Shown one piece after another: positions 21,154-33,882 of a DNA stretch of 61,322 bases. A program made the position numbers and the translations under genes. Source of the DNA: Cytidiella melzeri (lineage: Eukaryota > Basidiomycota > Agaricomycetes > Polyporales > Irpicaceae); assembly GCA_022592445.1 (NCBI GenBank), contig JABYQR010000279.1, positions 1 to 61,322 on the forward strand, given 5' to 3'. Under the pieces are notes generated by a model that worked only from the letters and a program-made list of their open reading frames with translations, did no database searches and was not told where the DNA came from. Numbering within the stretch: the first letter of the stretch is position 1; each line of letters opens with the position of its first letter.

Positions 21154-24096
21154 GGGAGAAAAAACCCCACGAAAGGGTTTTTTTGCTTACTTCGTCTAAA
21201 CGTTTGAGGCCCCACCAATCTTGGTCTGTCAGACCGTCTACATCGGCCAAGGCAGTGACGTGTGCCAACGCTCCGCTGATCAACGCCTTGTCGCTGTACC
21301 CTCCTTCGAGGACGCTGATGATCCGCCCGTTGGCGTACTGCTCGGAAAACTTGCAAGCGTCTCGCGTGAAGCGGTGGTAAAACGCCGTGGGCACCTTGCG
21401 GCCGTGCCTGGACATGTCTTCCGTTTCGTACTCAGAAGCGTCAAAACCAGAACTACAAAAAAAAGGGAGAGGGGGGCTCGTTGGCTTGGAAGAAGGTAAT
21501 GAAACAACAGATTGGGGGGGGAATTTGAACACGGACCTGATAAAGATCAGCACGTCGTCGTCGAGATTATTCGTGCCACCTGTAGCCCGCAAGAACCGGC
21601 TCGCAGTGTTGAAAAGCCTAGAGTACGTCTGCTGGTAATGTTTCCAAAACTGCTCTTCGGTGGCGTAAGGTTGCAAATGTATGCTCTCTATCCAGTTCCC
21701 GTCGTCGCCGTAGAGAGTGGTCGAAGCATCTCTTATCATCTCGGGGTCACCATCCTGCGATATGTGTGTTTTTTTTTTCCGCTGTCAGGCAACTCTTGGG
21801 CGCAGTATAAAAATTCACGAAGGGGCTTACCTCGCAAGGATATGACAGAACATCATGTATACTGCCATAGAATATGTGCGGATCAGGAGACACCGCCCGG
21901 GGTCCCCGTTCGGCTATCCTCTCGTTAATGCTCCGCACGATAGCTTGAGTCCCGTTGCCTGCCGACGCGACAAAAAAATGACGGTCAGATGTTACATATA
22001 CATCTCAGTTCCAACAGGGTCAGCTTACCATGATGGAGATCGTAATCAAATATGATCACACGTCGTATCTTATGTTGTCTAGACGCTAACACAGCGCTGG
22101 ACTAATCAGCGACGTATATCAAAGACCACAAAGCAAAATTGCTGACCATGTATAGCACCCACAGCGACGTTGTTGACGAAACCAAACCCCATCGGATTGT
22201 CCTACCCGGTAATTGTGCTGAGCCGCACGATCACACCATCCAAAAATGAGAGGAGTGTTACCTCTGAGCAATGATGTCCTGGCGGTCGCACAACTACAAA
22301 AGCCCGAGAGTTGAGACTCTGCGCTTTTAGATTCATGAGATCGAAGCCAGCGGGGCGTGCAGCCATGACTGCGTCCACAGCTTCGCACACTGTGCCCAAA
22401 GCACCCTGGAAAGCAGTGATAGACTCTGGGCACACTGGTGGGATAGCCGGAAAGGTTATACCAAACACAACCACTTCAGTACAAGAAACAAATCCCACGT
22501 ACAATATAAATCTTGCTCGTACATGTCCGAAATCTCGGATCCCGACCGGGCGATCTCTTCTTTGGAGCGTTGACACCAGGACTTCAGGTGCGTACCGTAA
22601 GAAGAAGCGGCGCCATCGACGAGCTGGCCGTGAATGTAAGCTGCCGCTGGATGAGTGGAGATGTCGAGGGTCGCTGAACTGCGGACAACGTCGAAAGGCC
22701 TCCACGCCTTTTTTCTTTCCAAAGAATCAGTATCCACGCGTGCGGTGGCAGCGTACTCCAGTTGGGCGTACGCCGCAGCGAGTCCAGCATTGACGGCCCT
22801 AAGCCGTTCTGGTCGTTCGTACACATTTGATCTGTCGCGCGTGCGTATCCATTTGTGTAGCAGACAAGCTTCTTGCAGGAATACCGTTGGTCGGCCTGTC
22901 AGCGCTGGGACTGATTTCTTTGGCAAGGAATTATCGTCTGTCCGAGTGCTTGAGCCGCTTTCCTGAGAAGAGAGGTGTGACCGGGGATGCACGATACGTA
23001 TTGTTCCGGACGGCTTTGTCATTTCTGGAAGAAGAACCCCCACCTTTCGTACTAGAGACTCAGAAGCAGGTGGCACTCTGAGCCCGATATCTTCGCGGGT
23101 ATCGGAAATGCGTCGATGGAGCTCCTCTGTGGATAACGAGGAATTTTTCGCAATAAAAGAAAGCTCTTCGATAGACTCCCATGGACGCCATCGTTTTTGC
23201 GAACTCTGCGATACAGTGACGTTCCTCTGAGCGTTATGCGTAGGACCCCCAGGCTCCTGAATCGGTGTCGGAGTCGACGTGCCCCAGCGTGTCACGGTCG
23301 ATTCGGAAGATTTTGGTCCCGGTTTTGACGAGCCGGGCTGGGATACGAGGTTGAGAGGTTCTGGGTTGAGTAATTCTGTTATGGAAGACCTGCGATGATG
23401 ATTTTCATGCCATTCCCCGACCTTTTCTGCATACCTGGGTGAAGTGGTGTGTTTAGGACTAGGCAATTGGGACAATGCCTGAGGAGAGATAAACGCAGGT
23501 AACTTTTGCGCAAGCAGACGACGAGAAGAGCCGTTAAGAGGGACGCTAGCATCCTCCGACACAGCAGACGGACGTGAGTCGTGGGAAAATTCGAGACGCT
23601 GCTTCTCGCGACTCAGGGAAGCGCTCGAGTTTGAGTTGAGAGTCAGTGAGAACCCGGTGTGGACACTCTCTGCAATCTGCTCGCATTAGTCCCATTCAAC
23701 TCGAGATGACATGGAAATGCTGTGACAAACTCTGCAAAGTTGTTCACCGGCACAGCTCAACTTGGCAGTGCTGGATCGATCCGCGGAAGGGCCTGAGGTA
23801 GCAGACGATGATGGCGATGGTAGAAGTGAAGCAGTCCCTCGCTCAGGAGAAACAGACTGAGACAAGTGAGGATTGGCTGCTGGTACCCATCGCGTCCCTC
23901 CTGGCCAAAAGATATCGACGATGGGGACGAGCGGTCGGGTACTACTTGTACTCGACTCGTTGTCAATCAATACGTCTGCTTTTCTCTTCTTCTTCATCTC
24001 TTTGGTAGAAGCTGGGCGCGTCGAGACGTTTATCGAGTGCTGAGTATTATGTGTCACTTGTGTTCTCGACACTGATGGCGCATAGTTTGTGTTCAT
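20725..24096 (-). CDS. HOS3: HOS3-type class II histone deacetylase
   Basis: Zn-dependent lysine deacetylase of the fungal Hos3 branch, acting on histones in the nucleus. Exon 1 starts at 24096 (MNTNYAPSVSRTQ) and is Ser/Thr-rich with a basic MKKKRKAD motif. An in-frame TAA at 23686-23688 is removed by a roughly 78-nt intron (GTGAAC...ATTGCAG, phase 1 on both sides). The next exon holds a long disordered region, then RPTVFLQEACLLHKWIR, EQDLYL and CPESITAFQGALG. Catalytic blocks follow: VVRPPGHHCSE, FDYDLHHGNGTQ (metal-binding Asp and His), SSGFDASEYE and SVLEGGYSD. The C-terminus is basic and acidic (RAKRAKGVVDRKRE). All Zn and His-His positions appear present. One intron holds a GAAA microsatellite. 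The N-terminal extension is the less certain part. Confidence 0.9.
21117..21154. repeat. (GAAA)n microsatellite inside a HOS3 intron
   Basis: About nine GAAA units (TTTC on the coding strand) lie in the intron between the exons coding WGLKRLDE and LEKASKKRRG. Next to it, 21159-21167 AAAAAACCC and 21175-21183 GGGTTTTTT form a 9-bp stem with a 7-nt loop close to the 5' splice site. Confidence 0.85.
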
Positions 24097-25100
24097 CGTC
24101 GGTCGCGCGTGGGATTTGCTAGGTTACAGTCAAAGACTATGGCAGATGCGCAGCACCTTGGGGGAATTCTAATGCGGTGAATCAGAGTGTATACTGAACA
24201 AGAGTTTGAGTGTTTGTTTTATACGATCCGAAGACGAACAGCTTCCGAGCCACTTACGGTAGAGATTCAATACGGATGTTGGCCTATCAAATAATGGTGT
24301 AAATATATATTCTTGTCCCTCCGTGAGATGCCTTACCTGTGTAGGATGTGCAGAGACTGGATGGTAGGAGGAGAGGTCGGAAGATCAGAGGACACTCACG
24401 CCGAAAGCGCGTTCCACGCAATCTGAGATTCATGATCAGATCACAGATCTACCCAGGTCCGCCATCATCCTTTTGACGAATGCGCGAAGCACTTTGCACG
24501 GCCGCTGTCGCATCCAAGTGAACTACGCACCTGTGCGCAATAGACAAGCGTAGAGACAGCAGTACTAATCCGAGTCAGTAAGGCGTTGTGTCTGACCATG
24601 CGTTCATATAAACGAAGCCTTTACAAAAATATGACATCCACAAATAAGCCTCTGTGCTAGCCCGAGTCCGGATACTCTTCCGTTTGTCAACTCAGGTCCA
24701 GAACGCTTACTCTACGCCTCTTGACAGGCGGCGACGACTGGCGAAACGAGTCGAATCATCACCAAGTGGGAGCTACAGGATTCTCCTATGCACAAAACTG
24801 CAGCAAAACTGTCAATTGTGAGGTACAGTTCGTCGCATGCAAGCCACAAGGTGATGAATGGTGGTTGCAAAGAAATGCCACTGGGCTGCTACGATGTCAG
24901 CTCGGCCGACACGGTGGCAGACGCTGGTCTTTGTGGCGTGCGGGACTAGGCAAACGTAAAGTCCGAAGTTGTCCACAAACCATCGACCATCTGAGTGCAC
25001 GCTGACGAGGACAATAAATAAACTCGCACACAGAGTGTTTTATACAAGATCATACAACAAAAGATCATACAAAAACCACACCCACAGGAGTCTTGGTATG
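24097..25100. other. Upstream region of the HOS3 gene
   Basis: About 1 kb holding the HOS3 promoter and the 3' flank of the next minus-strand gene. No gene, tRNA or repeat was recognised. Confidence 0.45.
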
Positions 25101-26656
25101 TCAGAGCCGATGTGTCGGAAGGGACGCGCTCAGCGCAGTCCTCTCCAATATCTCCCGCAGCACATCAGCCAATTCGTCAGGCCTTTGCTGAACCAACTAT
25201 CCAAACTCTATGAGCCTCGACTAGAATGAATCTACGGAGAGAACGCACCATATGTCCAGTACCCGGCATCCGCGTCACAGAAGCTACGTTTCTCCCTTTC
25301 TCTGAAGAAACGGCATTATCTTGTACGTACCGTGGTCTAACATCCCCCCCAGAAAAAAAAACAAAAATCCAATCCTCGGTCAAAACGAAAAAGTGACTTT
25401 TTTTTCAGCAGCAGCAGGAGGATAAGGACTCACACGATGTCGTTGACGGCGCCGAAAATAAAATGGTACGGAAAACGCGCGCAAGTCTTCGTGATGTGGT
25501 CGACGGCTTCAAACATTGGATCCCATTCGTGGAACTTTGCAATTTCGTGTGATTTGTGGCATTTGGTTGTGACAGGTCCCAAAGGACGACTTTGGTCTTT
25601 CGGACGCATGCCGTTGTTCTGGAAATGTCGGAAAAAAAAAAGTGAATTATAATTTTAATCACATTTGTTTTTCTCTCTGGCAGGAGTGGAAATGATCTGG
25701 GTGGGTTGGTTGCTTACCACGAAGAGCCGCCTGCTACGGTCATCGCAGATCTTCCACGGCATGCGCTTGCACATCACCTCGTATGCCTTTTCTCTCGTGT
25801 CAAAGTCGCTAGGCTGCATCGCGACAGCCTTTGTCAGCAGTTTGATGTGCCCTGTTCTGTCTGCGTAGTTTTCATCCCGGAGCTGCTTGTCGTGCATGGG
25901 AGGTTCGATGATGACCATCGCTTCGTACGGGATGTGAGCGTCGGTCGGGAAACACAGCATGGAATAAACTCTGACATCAAAAGAACAGTGAGTTAATAGA
26001 TAATTTGAAACGCGTAGTGGTAGCAAGAATAAACACACATTGCAACAGTCCCAACCGAATGTCCCACTAACACGATTCGATGAGACATGAGGTGGACCTG
26101 AACGAACGCCGCGATAGCCCTAGCCCATTCCACAACAGCTGACCAAAAAAACAAACATACGAAGAGTAAAAAAAAAGAAATCAACAAAATAATACACGCA
26201 AAAAATTAGCAAAGTGACTCCAACGTACATACTCCGTCCTTCATGTCTTCTAATATCGCACTGTTGGCAACCGCCGAATCACCGTGATCCAGCGCATCGA
26301 AAGCCCACGCTTCCCGTATCTTCGCCCCTGAGCTTAAGCGTTTTGGACTCCCCGGGCCAGAAGGTGGGGCGAGGAGTTTCTGGAGGGTAGGTTCCCAATA
26401 CTCTTTGTCTGTATGTATTCCAGCCCGACGTTTTCAGATGTCGAGTTGTAGTAAAAAAGAAAGAGCACTCAAGGGTCTCACGTAAGCCGTTTCCGTGTGC
26501 GAACAGGAGCGTCAAGGCCGGGCCACCTTGCTCGGGTGCGCTCGGTGTACAGTATCGGTTGGCAGCCATTTTGAACCTAAAGTCCGTCTCGGAGTCGCCT
26601 GCAGCCTGAGAGGGTACATCGAACAGAACGCTGTCGACTAGGAGAATGTTGCTCAT
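25101..26656 (-). CDS. Alpha/beta hydrolase, MpaH/Lpx1-like, possible peroxisomal enzyme
   Basis: Several short exons. The N-terminus is MSNILLVDSVLFDVPSQ, then LTLLFAHGNGL joined across an intron to HKEYWEPTLQKLL, the HGNG...HKE block typical of the yeast peroxisomal lipase Lpx1 and the fungal acyl-CoA hydrolase MpaH group. FDALDHGDSAV follows. The nucleophile elbow is LVGHSVGTVA and the catalytic His is in MPGTGHM. After the last intron (acceptor at about 25218) the protein ends VQQRPDELADVL...ASLPTHRL, stop at 25101-25103. The C-terminal tripeptide His-Arg-Leu fits a variant PTS1 peroxisomal signal. The substrate is unknown; a lipid or acyl thioester is inferred. The catalytic acid was not assigned. 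Confidence 0.82.
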
Positions 26657-27198
26657 GTTTTTTAGTGCAGCGGAGGGGGTGGCCTGGCAGAAAGAAGTTG
26701 AAGAAACTGGTAAACAGAGATGTTGTGTTAGTTATGAGTGGGTTGGTTGGTTAGCCTGAGAGAGGGAAAGACTGAAACAATTCTTTCCTTACCGTGACCC
26801 ACCTCCATTAATAACATGTACCTACTATGGTTGGACGTACTTAGCATCTGATATTGCAGCCGCGGTGATACACGGGAAAAAGTTGATAAAAATTTGATGC
26901 CCCCGTTGTGTTTGTTGTAAAGAGTTTGGCCCGGGTGCAAATGTTCAAAGGAGGGATGATGATTAAGGACTGACTGAATTCGCAGTGCAGTGCTGCCAGT
27001 GGTTCCTTCAAGCAACTCCAGAAGCCGGCACAAGCGCTCTATCACATGCCAGTGCCAAGAGTATTATGTATTGGAGGAGGACTGTGACGGCGATAAAGTA
27101 CCCTAAATTCATTACTATCATACATAAATCATTAACCTCTCCCCGTCCATCCTCTCTCTCACCGCTTCATAGTCACCCAAAAAAAAACATACTCATAC
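26657..27198. other. Intergenic region
   Basis: Between the hydrolase start and the MFS stop, both on the minus strand. A 105-codon minus-strand frame (26728-27045) has no recognisable motif and was not accepted as a gene. Confidence 0.45.
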
Positions 27199-29727
27199 TC
27201 AGGCTATCTGCCGCTCATCCTCATCCAAAGAAATCTCACTTCCCTGGGGTTGACTCGGAAGATCCTCCTGCTCGGTAGTGGTGGTAGTAGCAGTAGTCCC
27301 TTTCATACTCCACCTCTTATCCACTTTGGTATGTAACGGCAACGCTTTCATCGGCAACGACATGACCAATCCCAACGCGGCGATTCCAACCATGACCAAC
27401 CAAATCACCCTGATGCTCTCAGCGAACGCCCTCCGCACCTCTGTTCGAAGAGGTTCGTCGAGGGTTTTGATCACGGGGATGGCAGAGTAGGCTAGTTGGA
27501 CGCCTGAGGGGAGTTGGGAGGTGAAGGCGTAAGGGAGGCGTTTGACTAGTTGGTTTTGGAGGATTGTACCGCCGATGGTGATACCCCACACCTGAAAGTT
27601 TTTTTTTTTTTGTTTTTCGTTTTTGTTTCATAAGAGGAGTTGGAAAAGGGAAACCAAACACACTCACAGACGCAAAAGTCCGACAAAACGAAAAGAAGGC
27701 CAAAGCGTGCGCGTTTTGCGAAACAGGCAGAGGCGCAAGCACAGGAAAATACGTCGCAGCGTACAACATGCCCGCCCCCCCATGCACAAGCACAGAAAAC
27801 CCTATCGGGTGCGAGATGGGCGTGTCGTATTTGAACGTAGTTAGGATGCCCATGGCAGCTACGAGCACTGACCACCCTATCCAGAGTTGTGTACGGTAAG
27901 ATTTGGTTAGGGTGACGCTGGCGCCGGTGAGGATCACGGAGGGTCCTAGCGCGAGAGACATGGAGAGCGCGTCGATACCGGCGCCGATTGGGGTTGCTCC
28001 TTTGCATGCTTGGTAGTATGCTGCGAGGTAGTCTGTAGAAAAGAGATATGCGTAAGGGCGTAAGGAATTGACTGACACCAAGGAAGAAATGGGGGATGGG
28101 AGAGTAGAGGACGAACATGTTACAGCGATGACAACCACCGGCGTGATAAAAGTCTGGAGATAACTGTGGAAAAAAACGTGTTCCTTGGTCAGTGAATTGG
28201 TGCCAAAAAAAAAAGCATAGAAAAAAGGGAAAATTTTTTTTAAAAAAAGGTTTGCGAACCCGCTGAGACTAGTTCGGTTGGATACGAGCTCAAAGGGTAC
28301 CTGCCAAAGTCCGTTGTGAGAAAAACGAAAAGCGGAAACTGCACACGGCGTGTTTTACAGCACAGCATACGTACGATGGGATGGGACGCAAAGCGTGCTT
28401 CGTAAAACAGGAAGAATACTAGGCCGCATAGGCCTACGATCAAGGGCACCAAGGTTGCGGCCGAGTTCCAGGAGTAATTGAGACCACCCCAGGTGAGTGC
28501 GATGGCTGTCGAGGTCGAAGCTGCGACGAAGATCAGGTTGCCACTAATACTTTCGCAATCAGCTGAGGATCAGGCTGCTCGCGTGAGAGTGGGGTCTTAC
28601 ATCCAATCCATGCGGTTGAGCTTTTCACGGACCGTCCCTGGAGGGGTGTTCATCCTGAGGAAAGCGATGACCAGAATAGCTGCGAGACCGATGATAGGCA
28701 AATTCATATCTAACGTAGAAAAAGAAAAAGAAAAGGAAACATCTCGGTCATTGCATATCTCACGTGTGAAGCAGAACAGGATAAGTAGTAACGTACAAAA
28801 GAACCACCGCCACTGCCCGTTTTGAGCCAAAGCGCCGCCGACTAGGGGACCGATAGCAGCAGCGAAAGCCCAAGTCCTGGCGAGTATCATCTCAGTGATA
28901 TATATGTCTTTGATCGTGCCAATTGCACTTACAGTCCGATGAGAGAGCTGTAGAGGCCACGCTCTTGTAACGGCACGAGGTCAGAAACGATGATACTCGT
29001 CACGGCCTGAATAGCACCCCCGCCCGCTCCTTGTACAGCTGAACAGATAGACACCCAAGTGTCAGGGCATAACTTGAAAAACAGGCTATAGAGCACTCAC
29101 TTCGTGCTGCAATTAACCATGTTACCGTCTGCGCACAACCGCATAGCGCGCTTCCAATACCAAACAATCCCAAGGCTACCAGCATCGCCGATCGTCTACC
29201 GAAAATCTGCAAGTGCAAGCAGTCGTCTGACATTGAGCTGGAAGATTTTGGGGGTGGGTTATTCAGGGACTCGGAATAGCTAACCTCTGCCATGCCACCA
29301 CTAGCTGGAAGAAAGGCGGTTGCGGCGAGCGGATATGCTGAACCGACCCATACAAAGTCGTTACCGTGCAATTCGTTGATGATCGTAGGTAGAGCTGTAG
29401 ATGTTCCCGTCTGTTCGTTTTCGAGAGCGGGTTTTGAGCACCTAGTAAGAATATATACGTAGGGACTGAGTACTAGGCTATGGAACTCACCACTTCCAGC
29501 GCTGACATGAATAGAGAAACACATATAGCGAGGAAAGTGAGCCAGAAGGACAGACTCTTCCTGTTTTGAGACGCAGCAGTTTTGGCACCACCGGGTTTGA
29601 CAACTTGTACGGTCTTGACTTTTCTGCCAATACCTTCTAGGGCGGCAGCAGCCTCTGCCACTTTGCTCTCATCTCTCTTCTCCTCAGAGTCAGAATGCGA
29701 GATGGAGGCAGTGGGCGACGTAGACAT
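27199..29727 (-). CDS. MFS transporter, DHA2 type, paralogue of the 12-14.6 kb gene
   Basis: Same architecture and exon joins as the first MFS gene: Ser/Lys-rich N-terminus (MSTSPTASISHSDSEEKRDE), FLAICVSLFMSALEV, VWVGSAYPLAATAFLPASGG, FGRRSAMLVALG, GGGAIQAVTSIIVSD, AIGPLVGGALAQNGQWRWFF (antiporter motif C), SNRTSLSG, then LAPLPVSQNAHALAFFSFCR and a C-terminal cytosolic tail with Thr and Glu runs. About ten exons and 14 predicted membrane segments. It is a plasma-membrane exporter by family and the substrate is unknown. Identity to the first copy is high in the membrane core and low in both tails, so the duplication is not very recent. The start at 29727 is the only ATG that gives the conserved leader. 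Confidence 0.9.
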
Positions 29728-31785
29728 TGTTGTTGACGGGCGAAAAAAAAATCAAAGGCGGGGGATGTCAATGGTGCGAAGCATAGTACGGTTGGGTGCA
29801 GTTGGGGGGGGAGGGGGGGGCGATCTTTGCAGCTCTGAGCTCAGGGGATCCACTGCTGGCTGGCCTGAGCGATATTATTCCGAGTGTCGCATTCATAAAG
29901 AGGCATGATATAGATCTTGCTAGCCGGGCTTAAACTATAGTAGTAAGCCCCCAGAAACTCTATATACACTAATAGCATTGATGCGTACGTGGTGGTTGAG
30001 CTTTCCAGTAGTGAGGTTCAGGTACAGCCTGAGATACTAAATAAATATGTATTCCTTTTTTTCGTCTCAAATGCGCAGCGGAGAATCAAATTCCCGGTGG
30101 GCCTACATATACAACCTTTTTCGGAGGTCATCCACGAAATCTACTTACGCCCCGCATGATGCAGGAAGGATCACAAGTGTAGTTCGACGCTGAAGCAGCG
30201 TTACAGACTTTTCCGGGACTCAAGGCCAACTCAAAACCACGTAGCCATGCGAAATCTTGGCCACTGCTTCACATGTACTTACTTAGCACTAGCGGTTGTC
30301 ATTATCCTTCGACACGGTGTACAATGTAGTTGAGCAAGAGTTTGTTTATCCACGACCTTCGTCGAGTTATGCCAGTGTACTCAAGCGGTTGCAGTGTATC
30401 TGAGGCCTGGCACTTTAGCAGGGAATCTTGACGTGAGTCTTATGCTCGGTGTACGCTCAGAGCATTCCACTGACGTAGCAACCAAGCTGAGCTCCTCCCC
30501 AGCCTTTCCCTTTGCATGTCTCGATTGGCGTCCGGACTAGCTAGCGAGTCTTCAAGCAGTCAGCTCACCTTCCACCATGGTTCAATCAAAGTCGCGGCCC
30601 TCAGATGTCAGTTTTACTTCCTTGCCATGACAGAAAGCTCGAAGTGCAAGGCCGCACATTCGGGGAAAAGCGCCGTATTCTTTTATTTGGATTGACTACA
30701 TAATGATTCCGATCAAGCCTTTTAGTGTAGGTCTTGCAGGTAATATTCACTATTCTTACATTTTCCAACCCTACATCGTCGAAGCGCATCAAAGTCTTAG
30801 ATACATGTCCTGTGGTAAGGGACGGTATCTGTATCCGATGCTAATACTGAGTATGTCTTGATGTACTTTACACAACGTCCGCGGTAGAATGGACAGGGAC
30901 AAAGGTACAAGGCCCCAGGACGAGCTTCGAGATGTTTGGCAGTCACTTTGTCGAACAATTGACTACCCCTTGACTCGTTTTTCCACGATACGCGGATTTC
31001 TAGGCCTGACGTCTGCGCTGGGTACTAAACTGGAGACGATTCTGAATTGTCGTTGTATCTATACATCTAATCAGGAACAATGTGTAATCTGTGGGCATTC
31101 AACGTGCAGACTCTCATCTTACACTCTACCATAACCATGCACGGGAGCTCTTACATGTATGATACGTCACGACGGTCTCCGAGTCGCCCCCTCCCACCCG
31201 ATGGCACGTATAGTCAACCACTTCTTCTAGAAAGAGTGTGTTCACTCACAACGAAGGACAGGGCGAACCGAGGCAGACTGAGTCAATCTTACTAGGCACA
31301 CCGAGGAACTGAATGAATGCGTTTGTCCCCCTTCCTTTACCATGCAAACAGCGACTCTTCCGCACTCACACAGTATCTCATTGCTCTTACAGCTGCTATC
31401 GACCGAAGCTTGCACTCACTTACGACCTGCCCATTGGCATAGTAATCAATGCTCCCTACTGCTCTACGCGTTCCCCAAAAATACCTTATACATCAGAGAC
31501 CTCCCTTACGATCGCCGAACGACATCAGTAAAGGATCAAGGGATAGAACCGTTTCATACCCGTGCCTGAGTCCCAAGTGTCTCAGCATTCGATATCCAAC
31601 TCATAACACCCATCACAGGGTCACCCACCCTTCCCGCCGTCCCAGCTATCTTTCGGCTAGTACACCCCCCCCCCCCCCACCACTCGTGCTTGCTGTCCTC
31701 CATGTTGAACGTTTGAACTTCTGAAAGGCCAGACTCTTCCCGCTTCCCCGTGCTACATACCTCTTTTCACTTTCCCATTCTCTCC
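29728..31785. other. Divergent intergenic region, about 2 kb
   Basis: Lies between the second MFS gene (-) and the DUF6533 gene (+). It holds a G-rich run (29803-29820), short random open frames and a C15 tract near 31663-31678, about 110 bp before the DUF6533 start. No gene, tRNA or transposon end was recognised. Confidence 0.45.
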
Positions 31786-33882
31786 ATGGCTTCGATCCCA
31801 GGCGTCCCAAGTGAAATTCAAGTAGCGACGCTTTTAAAGTCGACCGATGCGCTGCTAGCCACCAAGTACCTCGCAGGTAAGCAAGCAAACGCTCTCATCA
31901 GGCTGTTCTGCAATCGTTACCGTTACCGACTGAACAAAAACAAAAACTCGAAAAACTCTTTAGGCTCTGCGCTGGTGCTCTCCTTGTGGGACACAGTAGT
32001 CACAATCGACCAAGAAGCCGCGTACATGTGGCCGCGAGAATGGGATTTAACACAGATCGTCTTCTTCCTCAATCGCTACGGCATATCGTGCTGTTTGATC
32101 TACGTCAACTACAGTTCGTCACTCCTTCCTTCCTTCCTTACTTTTTTCATACGTTTCTGAAGCATGTGTCACCGGTATTATCTAGTGCTAGGCGGTATGC
32201 GACCAACCATCAACGAAGTCGTAAGTCTTTCCTTTCTTTTGAACTACCCCTCATCCCTTCCGTATCAACCACTGAACAGCCCATTAACAGAGGTGAGCTA
32301 ACTACTTCGACATGCATGAACCACCCAAACGCGGGCTCATCTCATCCCCAATATGCCACACCGTAACAAGCTGCAAAGTATTCGTTCTCGTTCTGTGCAT
32401 CCTGACAGTGTTATATTCCATGTCCGCAAACGGTACGTCACGGTGTTCGTTCATCCCCAAACATCTTTCCTTTCCCCTCCACAAAAAGACAAAAAAAACA
32501 CGCTGACATCCCGAAACCCCCCGATTAGCCTACGTTACATTGCGCCATTACTCGCTATGGGACCACCGTCGCGGGATAATGATCGCCCTCGGAATCGCTC
32601 TCTTCGTGACGTACATCCCAGTGTTCGTCCTCGGGGGTATGAGCATCGGGACATATTACAGTCAGTTTCTCCCCTTTTCCTTTTTCCTTTTTTCTTGGTT
32701 TCTTTTTTCTTGTTTTTTTCTCTTCTTGGTTTCTTGTTATTGTTATTGTTTTTGTTTTTGTTTGGATATGTCAAGAAACTGACGATGATGACGATGATGC
32801 AGGACACACGTACTACGTAGCCATACTCGACACGTGCCTCGTTTCTACCCAACCTGATACTGTCAAGGGGTTTTGGGGATGCATGGTACGTACACACCCA
32901 CACACACACACACACTCTCTCTCTTGGTACTCACAAATTCCCATATGACATGACACGCAAAACTCCATCCCACAACGCTCGCTCTCTCTCGGTACTCACA
33001 AATTCCAGGTGGCTTTCGATGTGTTTGTGATCATCCTGACAGCGTGCAGCGCGCTAGATCGGCCCCGTCGAAACCAACACGAACTCATCACGAACATGCG
33101 TCGGGACGGTGCTCTCTCCTTTTTCGTACGTCCTCTCTCTCCCTCCCTTTCTCTCTCTCTCTCTTGGACTTCCCGTTGCTGACTACAATACTCGGCCCAC
33201 CAAACAAACACAGGCATTATTCTGTACGTCCTTCACAAGTTATACACCTCCCCCCCAAAAAACAAAAACTAACACACACACACACACACACACACCTAAA
33301 CCGACCAGTCATGCGCCTCCTCAACTTTATGTTAAACGTCTTTCTCCCAGTAAGTAACCTTGTGTGTTTCTTTTTTTTTGTTTTTCGTTCTTTCTCCGCA
33401 TGGCTGATGCTTAACTGGTTACTAACTACGTCATCCTCATCCCAATCAAACCCACAGCCCGAAGAAATCTTCATCGCCGTTTTGTAAGTCTTCCCACATA
33501 TCCCATATCTCTTCCCCCAATGCCAACAACAAAAATACAAAACGTCTTCACTAACTCCCCTTACAGCCTAACCTGGGCCCTAATCTCAATAACAATCTCC
33601 CACATGATCCTCCGCATCGAAGCCCTAAAAACCACCAACAACAGGCGAAGAAGCGTCGGTCAAAAAGGCGAATACAGAAATTGGGTGCCTACCCTCAACG
33701 CTTTCGAACTCAGTACGTACTACGTCTCCTCTCTCCCTCCCAACGTTTGTTTAACGAGTGTTGAGTTTAGATGGTTATTGAGTTCGTTGTTGGGCGATAG
33801 GGCGATAGGGCGATGGTTTAGAGGGAATAGTTATATGATGTGGAGAAAGTCTTTATACCAGACGGTCGTTACAGGAACGTAA
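31786..33882 (+). CDS. DUF6533-family multi-pass membrane protein
   Basis: Basidiomycete 7-TM-like family of unknown function. The start at 31786 gives MASIPGVPSEIQVATLLKST. The second exon has the DUF6533 signature: ALVLSLWDTVVTIDQEAAYM then WDLTQIVFFLNRYG. Later exons give CKVFVLVLCILTVLYSMSAN, a loop ending SLWDHRR, then IMIALGIALFVTYIPVFVLG, VAFDVFVIILTACSALDR, RLLNFMLNVFLPPEEIFIAV and a last membrane segment TWALISITISHMILRIEAL. About nine introns are needed, several rich in pyrimidine or CA runs. The 3' end is uncertain: after NAFEL a GTACGT donor could lead to another exon, or the frame runs on to 33882. A sensory or receptor role is often guessed for such proteins but nothing here shows it. 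Confidence 0.75.
33271..33295. repeat. (AC)n microsatellite in a DUF6533 intron
   Basis: Twelve AC dinucleotides in an intron. A related CA run lies at 32887-32916 and CT runs near 33127-33164, all intronic. Confidence 0.85.
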
